NCBI RefSeq assembly: GCF_043290135.1
Contig: NC_134702.1
Span: 75,132,417 to 75,196,416 of the forward strand
DNA: 64,000 nt
Direction of reading: 5' to 3'
Source: Rhipicephalus microplus
Lineage: Eukaryota; Arthropoda; Arachnida; Ixodida; Ixodidae
Shown: positions 1 to 11,741 of the stretch, piece after piece
How positions within the stretch are numbered: the stretch's first letter is position 1
Layout: every line of letters begins with the position of its first letter
Program-made: the position numbers and the translations under genes
The notes under the pieces: model-generated
What the model was told of the DNA's origin: nothing
The model's database searches: none
What the model saw: the letters and a program-made list of their open reading frames with translations, nothing else

Positions 1-208
1 TGAGCCGGGCCACGTCTCCCATTCATCATAGCGTCACAGGTTCATGTGATATGCGTGTCTGAATAAAATGGTTAGATGACGTTCGCTACAAATATCTGAA
101 TATATTTGTGCAATGCTTCATCATACTCGTCATACACTAATGACCCCACCCTCTTGCAAATTTCGGTATGTGTCATGTCCAAAAGACGAGCACAAGAGCG
201 CTCATGCG

Positions 209-211
<3 letters not shown>

Positions 212-286
<75 letters not shown>

Positions 287-333
287 TACGGACGGACGGA
301 CGGACGGACAGACAGACAGACAGACAGATAGAG

Positions 334-364
<31 letters not shown>

Positions 365-369
365 CATAC

Positions 370-460
<91 letters not shown>
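212..460. repeat. compound CAGA/CGGA/GATA microsatellite
   Basis: A nearly uninterrupted tetranucleotide tract: CAGA units to about 286, a short CGGA block to about 304, CAGA again to about 330, then GATA units to 460 with one interruption near 361-372. Open frames across it encode only periodic Ser/Leu/Tyr/Ile or Thr/Asp/Arg/Gln strings and are not genes. The blocks are consistent with slippage plus point mutation. Confidence 0.97.
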
Positions 461-512
461 AATGGTCAAAGTGCCTATGTGTTGCTATGAAGTACTTCGC
501 AATTTGTTGCAA

Positions 513-1074
513 TTAAAAAGTTGTATCAACTAATCACTCATAATACTGTGCGTCAATCAAAAAATCACAGAAATAGAAGCCACGTAGACAGTTGACCAGA
601 ATATTTGCACCGCGCGTCTTTAAAGAAGAGAAAATGCCACCTATCGTAAAAATTATATCCGCTCTGTCAAAAATAATGAGTAACTAGATGGGTAAAAATA
701 ATGGGTAATAATAGAAATAATGGGTAACTTGCGGCCGCGGAGATAAAGCAGGATGTAAATAAATTGCAAGGCAGGCACATCACTGGCGTCGCACTTGCTC
801 TGATGTCGCGTATTTTTGAATGCATATCTGACTCGTGCTGTTCCACGCACGACGCTCTGTCGTTGTTGCCACAAGAGTGGACCATTGTACAAGCAACCAA
901 TGCCTTACACAGCGGCGAGAGCGGCCGTCGACATAGACTAATCTCATAAGGAAGGGATTTGTAAGGCGCGTCGGCATTTGTTCTCAGATCAGATATTGCA
1001 GCCTTACTATTAGTGCCAGCAATTGTTCCAGAATAAACCCTGTTGTTCCTATTATGCGCTTAAGATTATCAGAA
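513..1074. other. no recognisable feature
   Basis: Mixed-composition sequence with no open frame resembling a known domain and no clear repeat, apart from short AT-rich runs such as the aataatgggta repeats near 675-725. Confidence 0.5.
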
Positions 1075-1290
1075 GTGGCTAAAGCACTCGTCTGTTAACC
1101 CACACAGGTCGCGGTAGGGAATCCCGGCTGCATGGGCTGCATTTTCTATGGAGGCGAAAATGCTATAGGCCCAGCTGCTCAGATTTGGGTGCACCTTAAA
1201 GAGCCCCAGATGATTGAAATTTTCGTAGCCCTTCACTAAGGCGTCTCTCATAATCATGTGGTGGTTTTGGGGCGTTAAACCAGACATATT
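1075..1290 (+). mobile_element. Ruka-like tRNA-derived SINE, diverged
   Basis: This matches the consensus visible in the better copies at 10.3, 30.3 and 33.3 kb: remains of the tRNA head (aatcccggctgc), then the body with ggcgaaaatgctataggccc, and the 3' end gtggttttggggcgttaaacc. It lies head-first on the plus strand. The A-box region is eroded, so it is an old copy. SINEs of this kind are transcribed by RNA polymerase III and depend on a LINE for mobilisation. Confidence 0.8.
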
Positions 1291-1374
1291 ATATTAACAT
1301 TATCAGAAGAACTACACAGCCACACATATGCGGTAATGTCTGACAATCCGGCGCGGTGCGTGCGCACCGCACCG

Positions 1375-1377
<3 letters not shown>

Positions 1378-1461
<84 letters not shown>
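1378..1461. repeat. (TA)n-(GT)n compound microsatellite
   Basis: About 20 TA units run directly into about 21 GT units. The tract lies immediately upstream of the reverse transcriptase relic that starts near 1475. Confidence 0.97.
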
Positions 1462-1462
<1 letters not shown>

Positions 1463-1474
1463 TAGTGCTTTGAG

Positions 1475-2971
1475 GTGGTGGCGGAAAAAATGATCGATGA
1501 TGTGATTGGCCAGCATGGAATAGAGGCTTTTATTAAATTCAAGAATGCCTCTACTGCCACAGGGCCTGATGATTTGTCACCTGCATTGCTTTCTTTGCGC
1601 CCGCGCGAAGTATCTAATTATCTGCGCGTCATTCTCGCCAAATCTTTAGAAGAATCTTCATTACCTGATGACTGGAAACATACCAACGTAGTGCCCGTTC
1701 ACAAGAGTGGACCGCGAAGTACTGTTTTAATTTATAGGCCAATTTCACTCACAAGTCTTGCATGCAAAATACTTGACATCTTGTGTTTACCAGTATAATG
1801 ACTCATATGAACACGTATTCTTTACTGAATCCTCAGCAGCACGGATTTCGTAGTCTTTTTTTCCCGCACAACACAGTTACGTGTAATGACACACGACTTC
1901 TCCTATGCTATAAATAAGGGTTTCTCTGTAGACTACTTGTTCCTAGATTAAAAAAAAAGCATCTGACGTCGTACCCCTTTCGTTATTGATTGAAAAACTA
2001 AAAATGTATGAAGTGAACTGGATAAGCGAGTATTTAAATTTAAGGAGGCAAAAGGTTGTTATCAATAGTAAGTCATCTCGGGAGGTTGGTGTGTCCTCTG
2101 CAGTGCCTCAAGGGTCAGTCTTGTGTCCGCTATTGTTCCTCATCTAAATTGATGACATTTGTTCCAATATTTCATCACATATCAAATTATTTGCCGACGA
2201 CTGTGTTTTTTACGGGCTTATACATAGCTCCCATGATTTCACTACTCTTCAAAATAATCTTGACACAGTTTTTGAATGGTGTAGAAATTGGCGTATGTTC
2301 AATAATGCAAAAAAAATCAGTGCACACGTGTTTCACTAGGAAAAAAACACAGCATGACTCATTTCACACTGTAAATTGAACCAGGCTGTTAACAGTTCGT
2401 GAACACAAGCATCTCGGTGTACATCCTACACCGAAACTTTCCTGGAGCCATCACACCAATCACGTACCAAGGAAAGAAGCACGTGTGTTAGGTTTCCTGC
2501 ACAGAAACGCAAGTAAGTTACCACTTGAGGCCAAGAATCAACTATATATGACCAACATTCGATCTGTCTTAGATTACGCTTGTGCTGGGTGGGATCCGTG
2601 GAAGGCATGTGATGTGTCCAATTGAGAAAGAAGTGAAAACATAGCTGTTTGGTTTGTCTGCTCTTCAAAAGCAAAAGAAAAGCTTGGTTGGAAACTTCTA
2701 GTCAAGCGAAAGGATATGTGAGGTTGAAACTTTTGCACAAGATATTTATAGCCGTACAGGTTTGGACCCCCCACGATACTTTTGCAAACCAGACTACGTT
2801 TCACAGCGACTAGTTTATGCCAATGAGATAAACGAATTAGGCTGCCGCACTGACGCAATTAAAATGTCATTTTTTCCCAGAACGATAGCGCGGTGGAATA
2901 GGTTGCCTTCGGAAGTAGCCGAGGTTACTTTACATGAAGTATTTTCAGGATTACTTCAGGGTCTAGAGTAG
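1475..2971 (+). pseudogene. CR1/L2-group non-LTR reverse transcriptase, decayed
   Basis: The first open piece (1475-1798) carries N-terminal RT features: GPDDLSPALL, DDWKHTNVVPVHKSG and YRPISLTSLACK. Further homologous pieces appear in shifting frames. These include the fourth RT motif AVPQGSVLCPLLF near 2100, the catalytic-box equivalent LFADDCVFY near 2185, and the C-terminal thumb/tail up to 2971 (ARWNRLPSEV). The endonuclease and ORF1 are absent, so the copy is 5'-truncated at about the TA/GT microsatellite. At least four frame changes and several stops show it is dead. The 3' UTR-like sequence runs to about 3205 and ends in a TA repeat, as is common for CR1/L2 elements. The clade is inferred from motif wording and is not certain. 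Confidence 0.82.
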
Positions 2972-3205
2972 TGTATTCGCTAAGATGTGTAGAGACGAAA
3001 CGTTACTATCAAGCTACTTTGTATTGTCTTCTCCCACGTGCCGCTTCGTATAGTTGACAATGAATTGCGTTATTATTGTGTTCCAGAAGTGTGAGTATCT
3101 GTATTCAGCGTTGAAATTTGTATTCTTTCCCCCACCCCCCACTGTAATGCCCTTGGACGCTGTGGGTACTACGATAAATGAATATATATATATATATATA
3201 TTGCA
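2972..3205 (+). other. 3' UTR and (TA)n tail of the preceding non-LTR relic
   Basis: A short region after the RT reading frame containing cccccactgtaatgcccttgg and ending in ataaatgaa followed by about ten TA units (3183-3202). Position and composition fit the 3' UTR and simple-repeat tail of a CR1/L2-type element. Confidence 0.55.
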
Positions 3206-4214
3206 TTATTTATGCGAGGTCTATAAAAAAAAGGAATTCTTGCAAGAAAGATCACTACCTTTGTTCAGAACACTCTAATTCTACAATACGTCCTGGTTTC
3301 ATCTCAATCTTATTCAACATTGAGATATGAGCAATATCCCAATATAATTGCTGAAATCATCAGCCTTAGCATATGCCTTTTTAAAACGGCAAGGCACGTG
3401 GTGACTCCCCTGTGTCGATAGAAAGTTTTCACAATGTGCCTCATTGTGCTATTCATCTATATTTTTAAGTCGTTAAAGAGAAAGCATCGGTCTCGTGTTT
3501 ACGTCTTTTTATTCTCATTGTCGTTCCGCCATATCACTATTGTTGCAGGGATATTGTCTGTGTCGCAGTACGTTCACTATTTTATCATTTCTATGCTCTT
3601 ACTGATATCGACTTCACTTTTGTAGAACCATGCTAACCTTGCCAAAACACATTACGCACGTGCAATAAAATTTGCGCTTGCCGAAAAATACTCTCCAGAA
3701 TTACGTTCGTAAAAATCATTACAGTTGTGACTGAATGCAATGCATTAGGCGAACGCAAGCGTTTTTGTGTGAGCCAGAAACAAGTGCAAATTAATCATTT
3801 TAAAACATGTGTCTGCGTATATGTTTTAAACTTTAGATTCCTAAATTATGAGTGCAAGCTCCAGAAAAACTGAAAAATACCAGAACACAGCGCCAACACC
3901 TAGCATAGCATTTAAATAGCCAAACGATGCCAACTTGTCAAGAGCGTCGACTTCATATTTTTCAGTGCTAGCATCGAAGCTTTTAGGCAGTTAAGCCTAT
4001 CAGTGATGCTGCTTTTCAAAATAGTTTAATAACTCTTCCTGTAACCTATGATTCACTTAGTTTACACCCTTTGTTTTTCTACGAAAAATCTCCCTTTAAA
4101 GTATCACGTGAGGTGTCATTCTTGATGGCAGCTCCTGGCTTGATCTTCTCCGCTATGTAACTTTATTTATCGGTACAAACAAACGTTATTGATAAGCTCC
4201 TCATCATAAGAACC
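3206..4214. other. AT-rich, no recognisable feature
   Basis: AT-rich DNA. The longest open frame (3434-3625, plus) is hydrophobic low-complexity sequence with no family resemblance. Nothing here can be supported as a gene or a repeat. Confidence 0.5.
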
Positions 4215-4412
4215 TAGTGGTTATGGACGTTGACTGACGAAGCGAAGGTAGCTGGAAGGAATGCCGGATTCAGCGGGCAGGTTTTCGATTGAGACGAAAC
4301 TGCTTCAGGCCCTCTACTTAGATGTGAGTGCATGTCGAGTCTGCTAGGTATACTCTAACGTTTCGGAGCCCCTTATAATCATATCGTGGTTTTAGGACGT
4401 CCATCCCCCACA
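4215..4412 (+). mobile_element. Ruka-like SINE, strongly diverged
   Basis: The head is barely visible (ggttatggacgttgactgac), but the body and 3' end are recognisable: tttcggagccccttataatcatatcgtggttttaggacgt. Same orientation and order as the better copies. It is an old copy with many substitutions. Confidence 0.65.
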
Positions 4413-4654
4413 CTTGCTTATGTTTATACTGATAACCTGACAGCAGTGATTCGACTGCAAAGTTCTGGCATTTTATTATGTGATTAGAAAGCCTCTTGTT
4501 TACTTTGCATGTTCGAACCCTCCCACGTCTTTTTTTTGGATATGTGAAATTTCTACTTGCGAATTATGGTAGTTTAAATAATATTTATTAAAATGTGCGG
4601 GGTTATATTTTGTAAAATAAAGATATGATTTCTGGAAATGAGGACCATCTGGTG

Positions 4655-4792
4655 TCCGTTAACGCGCACTGACATCGCACAGACGCAGTCCTCTGCCATT
4701 TCGCCTCCATAGAAATTCGACAGCGGCTGCCGGGATTAATTTCAGGTCTTTAGGGTCAGCAGACGAGCACCATAGCCACTGTTCTACTTAAG
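4655..4792 (-). mobile_element. tRNA-derived SINE fragment
   Basis: Read on the minus strand this begins with an eroded tRNA-like head (agtggctatggtgctcgtctgctgacc), continues through the cggctgccgaattt and tggaggcgaaat body, and ends near the gtgcgcgttaac segment. The 3' half seen in full Ruka-like copies is missing, so it is a fragment or a sister subfamily. Confidence 0.6.
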
Positions 4793-5007
4793 TGGGCAGA
4801 TTTCAAGTATATTTCATGGAGACTGCTCATATTTCGAGTCTGACACTAAAAAACAACTTTGTGATCAGGATATGTACTTGTAATGAGTGATAACGGTTAT
4901 TTGATAATAGTGCATAAATTTTGAATCAAATCATAATTTAGAACTATGCTCAGGATGCAAAATACAACGGCTATTGTAGTATGAGTTTAGTGTCGAAGAA
5001 GAACTGT

Positions 5008-5171
5008 ATATTCCTTGTAGTACTTAAGCGCAATACACTCTCAATTTACCCTCAAGATGCTCGACCCGTTCATTTGCAACGCCCCGTTCATATTCCTTGT
5101 AGTATTCAAGCGCAATACACCCTCCATTTACCCTCAAGAGGCTCGACCCGTTCATCTGCAACGCCCTGCTT
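5008..5171. repeat. 82-bp tandem duplication
   Basis: Two adjacent units of 82 bp (5008-5089 and 5090-5171) differ at only a few positions. Both contain attccttgtagta, aagcgcaatacac, tttaccctcaaga and gctcgacccgttcat. This is a simple local duplication. Translation gives no convincing protein. Confidence 0.9.
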
Positions 5172-5910
5172 TAACAACTTGCCAATTACACGCATAGGCT
5201 ATCCTACATTGTAACATCTGCAGCTTAATTTTTTTTGTTTAAATGTTAATCAGTACGGTGCTCTTCATAAAGCTGCCCACAGTTTTATTTTTTGTTGGGA
5301 GAAATGTGACTATATACTCTCTTCTTTCCACCGATGAGTTCTCACTGTACCCTCCCGATTGTATCCATATACACTCCATCTCAATGACTGGTTCTAGGCA
5401 CTGTTGCAATTATGTGGCTGCTTAGCCTTCAGGAAAAGCGAGAATTCCTCACTATGTATTGAGTAGCTCTACCTCGTCCAGCGGGCGTACACGAAGCACT
5501 CACTTGTTGGGCGAGTAAAATGAGATGATGGCAGCGACCGACGCTCTTAGCCTTAAGCAACAGCAGCGCCAAAAAGGAGGAAAAGATCTAATGTACCCAA
5601 TCGCCGAAACTTTGTCCTGAGTTCCAGATGACAAAGAGGGATACACGATTCCACATTTTATGCATTGGTGTCATGAGGGTGGGCGAATAGGAAGGGCGAG
5701 TTCACGTGGAAACGGCAAGTCTGGCCACCACGAGCACTCCCACATCAATAACACAATTACTGGCTGTCATCATTGCACTATTTAAAGACGTATTGCGCAC
5801 ATTACAGTTATGATTCATAAATCACGTACCGCTGTAGCGTAGCATGCATCAAGACAAACGTGATTTTGTCAACTTCGTGAATTAGGAGCTATTTACGAGC
5901 GCCAGAATGT
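5172..5910. other. no recognisable feature
   Basis: Neither strand shows a domain-bearing frame, a tRNA-like box or a terminal repeat. Open frames are short and unrelated to known families. Confidence 0.5.
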
Positions 5911-5911
5911 C

Positions 5912-5992
5912 TTTTATTTATTTATTTATTTATTTATTTGTTTGATAATTTATTTATTTATTTATTTATATATTTATTTATTTATTATTTAA
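5912..5992. repeat. (TTTA)n tract, likely minus-strand LINE tail
   Basis: TTTA units with a small interruption at about 5940-5950. It lies directly beyond the 3' end of the minus-strand RT relic at 5993-6968, where it reads as an AAAT/AAATA repeat. That is the position expected for a retroelement tail. Confidence 0.8.
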
Positions 5993-6968
5993 ATCCTCTC
6001 ACAGGCTCCTACATCGAAGTATTGTGCGAGGGGGGGTTACATAAGTAGGGGTAACAATAACTGGAGCATGTGAACCTTATACAATGCTTATTGACGTAGT
6101 ACAGGACACTAAAGAAAGAAAAAAATGAAACAGGAAATGTCCTTATACTACAGGTAAATAACACATCACTTTGAACATATTGCCGATACATCGGCCTTAA
6201 ATTTGGTTGCATTTCGAATGCTAACAATGTGCACCGGAATACCATTCCAATGAATAATTGCTTGTGGCAAAGCGGACGAATTAAATGCGACTGTTCTGCC
6301 AGAAATGCGTTGGTAACTTAATGTGTTATTCAAACGACGTGAGCTGCGGAAAGGTTTTACGAGAGGCAGCGATGACTGATGGGCACTATAGACTATCTTA
6401 TGAAATGAGCAAAGCGATGCAATTAGTCTGCGTGATTGCAAGGAAGCAAGAGAGAGTGATGATTTAATGCTTGTTACGCTGGAGTGAAGGTTGTAGTCCT
6501 GGAAATTAAACGTGCGGCGCGATGGGGCATAGCTTCAAGGGAATTTATTAAGTAAGCCTGATGGGGTGACAAAATGGGTGATGCGCACTCCAACTGTGGA
6601 CGAATGAATGATTCATATGCGACTTTGCGTGTAGTTGCGGGAGTTCCATGGAGATTCCGTTTAAGATAACTTAACGCTTCAGCTGTTACTGCCTGTATAT
6701 GAGTGGACCAGCAGAGATTATTGGAGAAATAAACACCGAGGTATTTGTAGGAACAGGCAGGGGACACTGAAGTGTTATTCAGTAAGTAATTGAAGAAAGA
6801 GTTGGTCTTTTTGTGGTTGAACGTGATTAACTTGCACTTATCTGTGTTAAGTGACATTTTCTATAGGTTGCACCAAGCGGTTACTTCGTCTAGATCCCTT
6901 TGAAGTTCTAGGTGGTCTGCAGGTGAGTAGATTTTGCGGTAGATGATGCAGTCATCTGCTCCACAAGC
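5993..6968 (-). pseudogene. 5'-truncated CR1/L2-group non-LTR RT relic
   Basis: The coding direction is minus. Starting near 6968 the frame shows ADDCIIYR (catalytic Asp pair region), then a stop followed by the open stretch 6857-6474 with KCKLITFNHKK, YKYLGVYFSNNLCW and the thumb-like RPQLECASPILSPHQ. A second open piece (6441-6166) continues the C-terminus with SYQRISGRTVAFNSSALP and HWNGIP. Everything before the catalytic box is missing, which is the typical outcome of incomplete target-primed reverse transcription. At least one nonsense codon and one frame change inactivate it. The TTTA tract beyond 5993 is probably its tail. It differs enough from the 1.5-kb relic to be another family of the same broad group. 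Confidence 0.82.
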
Positions 6969-9019
6969 ACGTGGCTTGCTCAATTTTGTAGCTTCCATCT
7001 TGCTGTAACCAGCGTGCGAGGTTGATATATACCCGGTGTTTCAAAAAATATTCTCTAAATAGTGAAAAAAATAGGAATATCCGATTTCGTTCGACGGCTA
7101 CGCAGTTACTTCGTGTTAGCAACGGCATCTTCAAATGACTAAGTGCATCATTTGGAACAGTTAATAGAAAACCTAAATGATCAATGTTTAATTTAGAGAA
7201 GGTAGGTGATTATGATAGCCAAAGTGAAGTCCTTCATACGAAGAATGCTTTGCTGCTTTGATATTTCAGAAAATGCCATAGTTTGACGGCAAGGGCGAAG
7301 CAAAGAATGCGATTGCAATAAAGTGAAAAATCATTCGAAGAACGGAAAGCAGATCAAAACATGCAGCAGGCTGCTCAAGAACAAAAAAACGCATGAATAG
7401 AACACACGCCGGACAAGCGTGAACTGACGATGTTCATAGCTCGACACTTAAAGCTCTGCTCAAACACAAAGGACGCACGAAACGTACGCACTGTCATTAA
7501 CATGATGAGCGTGAATTCACTGTCACAGTAGTGAGCTCACTGTGTTCGAACAGCGCACTCCTTTCGCAAAAGGGGTCATTTCAGTGAGCGAAGCGAGCTT
7601 CGTGCTTTCGCTCATTTGGACACAATCGTTCCGGTAACACGCAGGGTGTACACGCATCCCCGTCACGAAAGAAGCGCACCCGGGCATGAGTGACTGCGCG
7701 CCGCACGGCAAAGGACACCGTTAAGCCCTAACTGCCTGTACGAGATTTACTCGCGACAGCAACAAATTACCGCGATGAGCGGCAACATTTGTGGCACGGA
7801 GTTCCATTCGTTGGCACCGCTTGCCGCGTTGCGCGTTTCTGGAAAACTAGAAAAGATCGCTTGCCACCAGGAAGCCAGCGTGGCAATTTAGGTAACATGA
7901 CTGCACCCTTGGTCTTCGCTTTGGTGGCAATTTGCTTTCAATGCTTATTATCCGTCCGTACTTCAAGTAATGGAAAGTATCAACCACCTTTTTTACTTTC
8001 TCATTTCACGAGGAGAGTGAGAGAGCGGCAGCATTTTGTCACAAATCAAGTTATCGAAGGTTTGTTTTGATGTCTCGACGGTAGCTTTTCATAATTCGGT
8101 CACTAGCCAAAATGTGAAACCGTCGTATGAAGTGTGTCGTAGCCGCCGTAGCGCGCACGTCTGGGCAGCCTGCCGTGGTTAAACCAAACACTGCGAAAAA
8201 AGAAGGCCGTGAAAAGCTTTCGTGGCTTTTCTGTGCCAAACAAGACAGTAGTAAATCTGGCATGTTGTCATCGACCGACTTTTAAACTTCTGTTCACAAT
8301 TTGTGGGTATGCACGTGATAGTTTTCATTTAAGCAAAAATGAAATTTTGTTGCCGACATGTGGTTGCAGCCGTTGCGACGCGACGGAGCAAGTTTGTCGC
8401 TGCTGCTTGTCGCGGTGCTAGGAAATCGCGTGCATGGTGTTAGGGCGTTATAAACGAGTGCATGCATCGCGAAGATCGCGCGTCCCTGAACGGGCCCGTC
8501 ATGCCATCTCGCTGATAATGCAGAGGCACTGAGATCTGCGTACCATCAGCGTCAACGGTGTATATATGAATAGCTCACCATTGGTATGCTGCATGACGTG
8601 TGGTTTCGTGGCCGAGCGATTAACAGCGCACTCTGTGGGGCGAGAAGACGCATAGTCAATCACGAGCGTCAAAAAGAATTTCGCTAAAATATTTTTCTTT
8701 CGCGTGGAAAAAAAAAACCAGCCGAGAGTGTCTCCGTAGTGGCTTTCTGAATAAAATAAATTGAACGATTCCAAAGTTTGTTCGGCAAAAGCTTGTGGCC
8801 ATTCGACTGAACATATCGTTCTTTTTTTGTTTTTTTACACACCCTAAGCCATGACGTCATTGATGACAGAGTGTATGGAGAGAAAGGCTACAGCAGTGGT
8901 TGTTGTACTGTGGCACGTATGCCATCACGGGATAGCTGAAGAGTGTGAGTTAAATGGTAACAGCTGGTACCGCTCCACCACACAGACGCGAATGAGTATG
9001 TGAAATAAAGTTATCTAAA
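6969..9019. other. no coding feature; possible tRNA-like remnant at 8600-8680
   Basis: No frame in these 2 kb shows a known domain. Two weak signals are present. A ccggtgtttcaaaaa string near 7035 resembles the outer end of some arthropod DNA-transposon repeats, but no partner end was found. A tggccgagcgattaacagcgc string near 8612 resembles the A-box half of a Ser/Leu-type tRNA, but no B box follows. Confidence 0.35.
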
Positions 9020-9838
9020 GTAATCGGTACTTTGCGTCATTATCGCAGTTATCTTCCCAAATCCATTAACAAAACTTTATATAATTCAATGTTTGTTTCC
9101 TTGGTTCAATACGGAATTCTAGTCTGGGGGACCACTACAGTAGAAAATGTTCAGCGACTCAAGGTACAACAAATAACAACTATACACCTTGTTTCCAAGG
9201 TGTCACATCTTTGGCATACCGGTCATTTGTTCACAAAGCTTAGTACTATAAAACTGAATCTTTGTAGACACATACGCTTTGTAAAATGAATAGACAGGGC
9301 AAAATTAAGAGTGATGACTGTTCGATGCAACTATCATCCTTGCAGCAACATAACTGCTTTTATAAATTTCATCATATAGAACATCGGTTTGTCAACAAAA
9401 ACAGAACTGTATACGGTGACCAAATGGTAAAATTTTGTTTACCGACTATTTTAAAACGGTTACACAAAAAAAAAGTGGTCTCGATGTATCCACCCTGTCG
9501 CTAGAAAGCCTTGGTGACATATTCGTATGAATGCTTGTGTTGCCGTAGGTTCACCTGTTGTTTTCTTTTTATGTTTTGCTGTCTTCATCACTACGGGTAT
9601 TTTTCTCTCGGTTTTTAAATGTTTACGCAATACCCATGATCATTATTTCTTACCGTGTTTGCTTACTGATTCTTCTGTTCTGTTAATGCATTAGGTACAG
9701 AGCATGCCTTGAACTGCTGTAACCACTGTGTGTGAGGTGGCCAGGCTCTGTTCAAGCTGATCAGTGCAGCTTTATTGCCTCGTCTCCTCGCAACCTTGTT
9801 GCGCAATGAACCTAATTCCAATTCAATTCAAACTAGCA
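9020..9838 (+). pseudogene. CR1/L2-group RT C-terminal relic with AATTC-type tail
   Basis: Two frames in succession (9032-9289, then 9286-9504) encode the thumb/C-terminal region of an RT. The first has LYNSMFVSLVQYGILVWGTTT, closely echoing the VNYCHLVWGTTT segment of the 20.8-kb element. The second has the YGDQMVKFCLPTIL block, echoing YGKEMLRFLLPF. The RT core and everything upstream are missing. The UTR-like part ends near 9838 with attccaattcaattcaa, the short simple-repeat terminus often seen in CR1 elements. Confidence 0.78.
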
Positions 9839-10254
9839 GAAGATTGCAGTGTCACGACGAAATTCTTGCGCCACACAAGCGCTGGACGAAAGGGGAGGTG
9901 TTGCTGAAGACCAGTGACCCCTGCAGGCATCCTGTAGCAGTATTTAAAATTTATTCAGCTGAAGTATAGTCCTTAAGACTAGATTGTTTTGCTGACAGAA
10001 AGCATAATAGAAAGCGCGTTTGGCTTTACATGTTATCAAGTCGGCTGACAATGATTAGAGCACCAAGTTTTCATGCTGAATGACCTCTCATCGTGTCTAA
10101 CCGTTTATACTATTTTTATTTGTAACACAAAAAGCAGTAATGTGGAGTTATTTGGCTTGGAAGACCGCACAGTGAATTATATCTATGTGATTCTTACACA
10201 AACAGAAGTTCGGCGACCTTAACGCTTACTTTTGGCTTGAGCACAGGTCTCCCG
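9839..10254. other. no recognisable feature
   Basis: Unassigned sequence between a LINE relic and a SINE; no domain-bearing frame or clear repeat. Confidence 0.5.
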
Positions 10255-10492
10255 CAGTGATAGTATAGCGGCTAAGGTTCTCGGTTGCTGATCCACACTT
10301 GACGGGATCAAATCCCGGCAGAGGCGGCTGCCTTTTCGATGGAGGGGAAAATGCTGTAGGTCCGTGTGCTTAGACTTGGGTGCACGGTGAAAAACCCCTG
10401 GTGGTCGAAATTTCCGGAGCCCTTTACTACTGGGCCTCTCAAATTTATATAGCAGTTTTGGGAAGTAAAACCCCATGTATCAATCAATTGAG
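10255..10492 (+). mobile_element. Ruka-like tRNA-derived SINE, well preserved
   Basis: The head has a full A-box match (tagtatagcggctaagg) and a B-box-like gggatcaaatccc about 45 bases later. The conserved body follows: gaggggaaaatgctgtaggt, gtggtcgaaatttccggagc and agcagttttggga. The 3' end reads aaaaccccatgtatcaatcaatt, corresponding to the short TCAA-type tail of the family. It is among the best copies in the window, with moderate divergence in the middle. Confidence 0.9.
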
Positions 10493-10763
10493 CATAGGTT
10501 GACAAAACTTGTAGAAGTCACTGAGACTCACTCGTGAATATCTCGCACTTCTGACTCAATCGAACTCCAAATCACCAAGAATTTTCTGAAGTGGACTCAC
10601 TCGATCTCACACTCACAAAAATGTTTTTCAACTAAATTCACTCAGACTCAAGCTCATCAAAATATTCTGGACCCGAACTCACTCAAACTCCAACTCATGG
10701 CTCAATCTGAGTCCAAGTGAGTCCGAGGGATTCGGCTCATGAGTGAGTTTGCCGACCTATGGT
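10493..10763. mobile_element. MITE-like element rich in GACTCACTC motifs
   Basis: About 270 bp bounded by imperfect inverted ends: cataggttgacaaaact at the left and, read from the right on the other strand, cataggtcggcaaactc. The interior consists largely of variants of actcactc/gagtgagt. It abuts the SINE tail directly. No coding capacity. The superfamily cannot be told from the ends alone. Confidence 0.55.
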
Positions 10764-11741
10764 CTACAGTGACGCCAGTCCGTAGCTCTTGGTGCGTTGA
10801 GCAGTGCGAGCAGAGTAAAGGTGCCTCGTTTACGATAATGCCGCTGGCGCAGGTGAATGTTTCAAAGTGCCCTTAGTAGAGATGGAAGTGAGTGCCTTAC
10901 GAAGCCAACTTTACACACCACTCGGCACTGATGTTACCTAACTGCTGGCTCAAGGTGCGTGCAATAATGAACACGAGCGACACAGCTGAAATGATGTGTA
11001 GACATGTGCCAATGGCTCTCGGGCTTCCATCCCAACTACAAATAACGTATTATGAGCCCTCAGTTATGTTATCATGTGAGTCTTACTGAACTGCACGCTT
11101 ATTGAACTGCACGCTTATTACACACCCACCGGACAGCAATTTTTTACATATGTATAGACGAGAGCCCGCCGATCTCTCACCCAGGCGCCTGCCGTAGTAT
11201 ACCCTCGCTCCCAGAGATGCCATAATTTGTTTTGATTTGCTAAGGCGTACCTCGCTAGCATGGCAAGCAGTAGCTCTGGTACCTGGTGTGTAAAAAGGGC
11301 CTGTTCACGCTGCGCTAGCTTATAAGAAGTCATCTGGGTACCACTGCACCGTCTTGGATGCAAAAACAACCAGACCAAGAGTAAACCATTACTAATCACT
11401 CTTTGTGGAGATCCCAACACGATGCAGCAATCGTGCTGGTGTGGTGTAAACTCATTGCACAGATTTCCATCCACAACAAAAAATGCCGAGCTGCGCCGCC
11501 AGTGGATATAAATACAATCGGCAGAAAAAAACTACGAGTCCAGTAAAGGTGTACAAGTAAATATAATTATTGCGTTTACTCAAGCGTGATGCCAGCTGTC
11601 CCGCTTTACAGCAGCGGCTTGCATGCAGTATGCCTCTATAATATGTGGCACCAAATCATTGCCGTGATTTTTCCCAGGCTGCATGCCAGCAAAAACATAT
11701 ATTATGACTCACGCGTGGATGCAAGCACCGCTCACGTATAC
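10764..11741. other. no recognisable feature
   Basis: Open frames are short and without domains (for example the minus-strand frame at 11118-11474). No tRNA boxes or terminal repeats were seen. A local duplication of actgcacgcttattgaactgc occurs near 11090-11118. Confidence 0.5.

Noticed and set aside
72..512. Overlapping open frames of 70-146 residues on both strands
   Set aside because: They are translations of the CAGA/GATA microsatellite (Ser-Leu-Tyr-Ile or Thr-Asp-Arg-Gln periodicity) and have no coding signal.
1289..1560. Minus-strand frames with HTHTHT and YIYIYI runs
   Set aside because: Translation of the GT/TA microsatellite.
7030..7050. ccggtgtttcaaaaa as a DNA-transposon end
   Set aside because: No inverted partner was found within several kilobases, so an element cannot be delimited.
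8600..8680. Ser/Leu-type tRNA gene
   Set aside because: Only an A-box-like half is present; there is no B box or acceptor pairing, so it is at best a SINE remnant.
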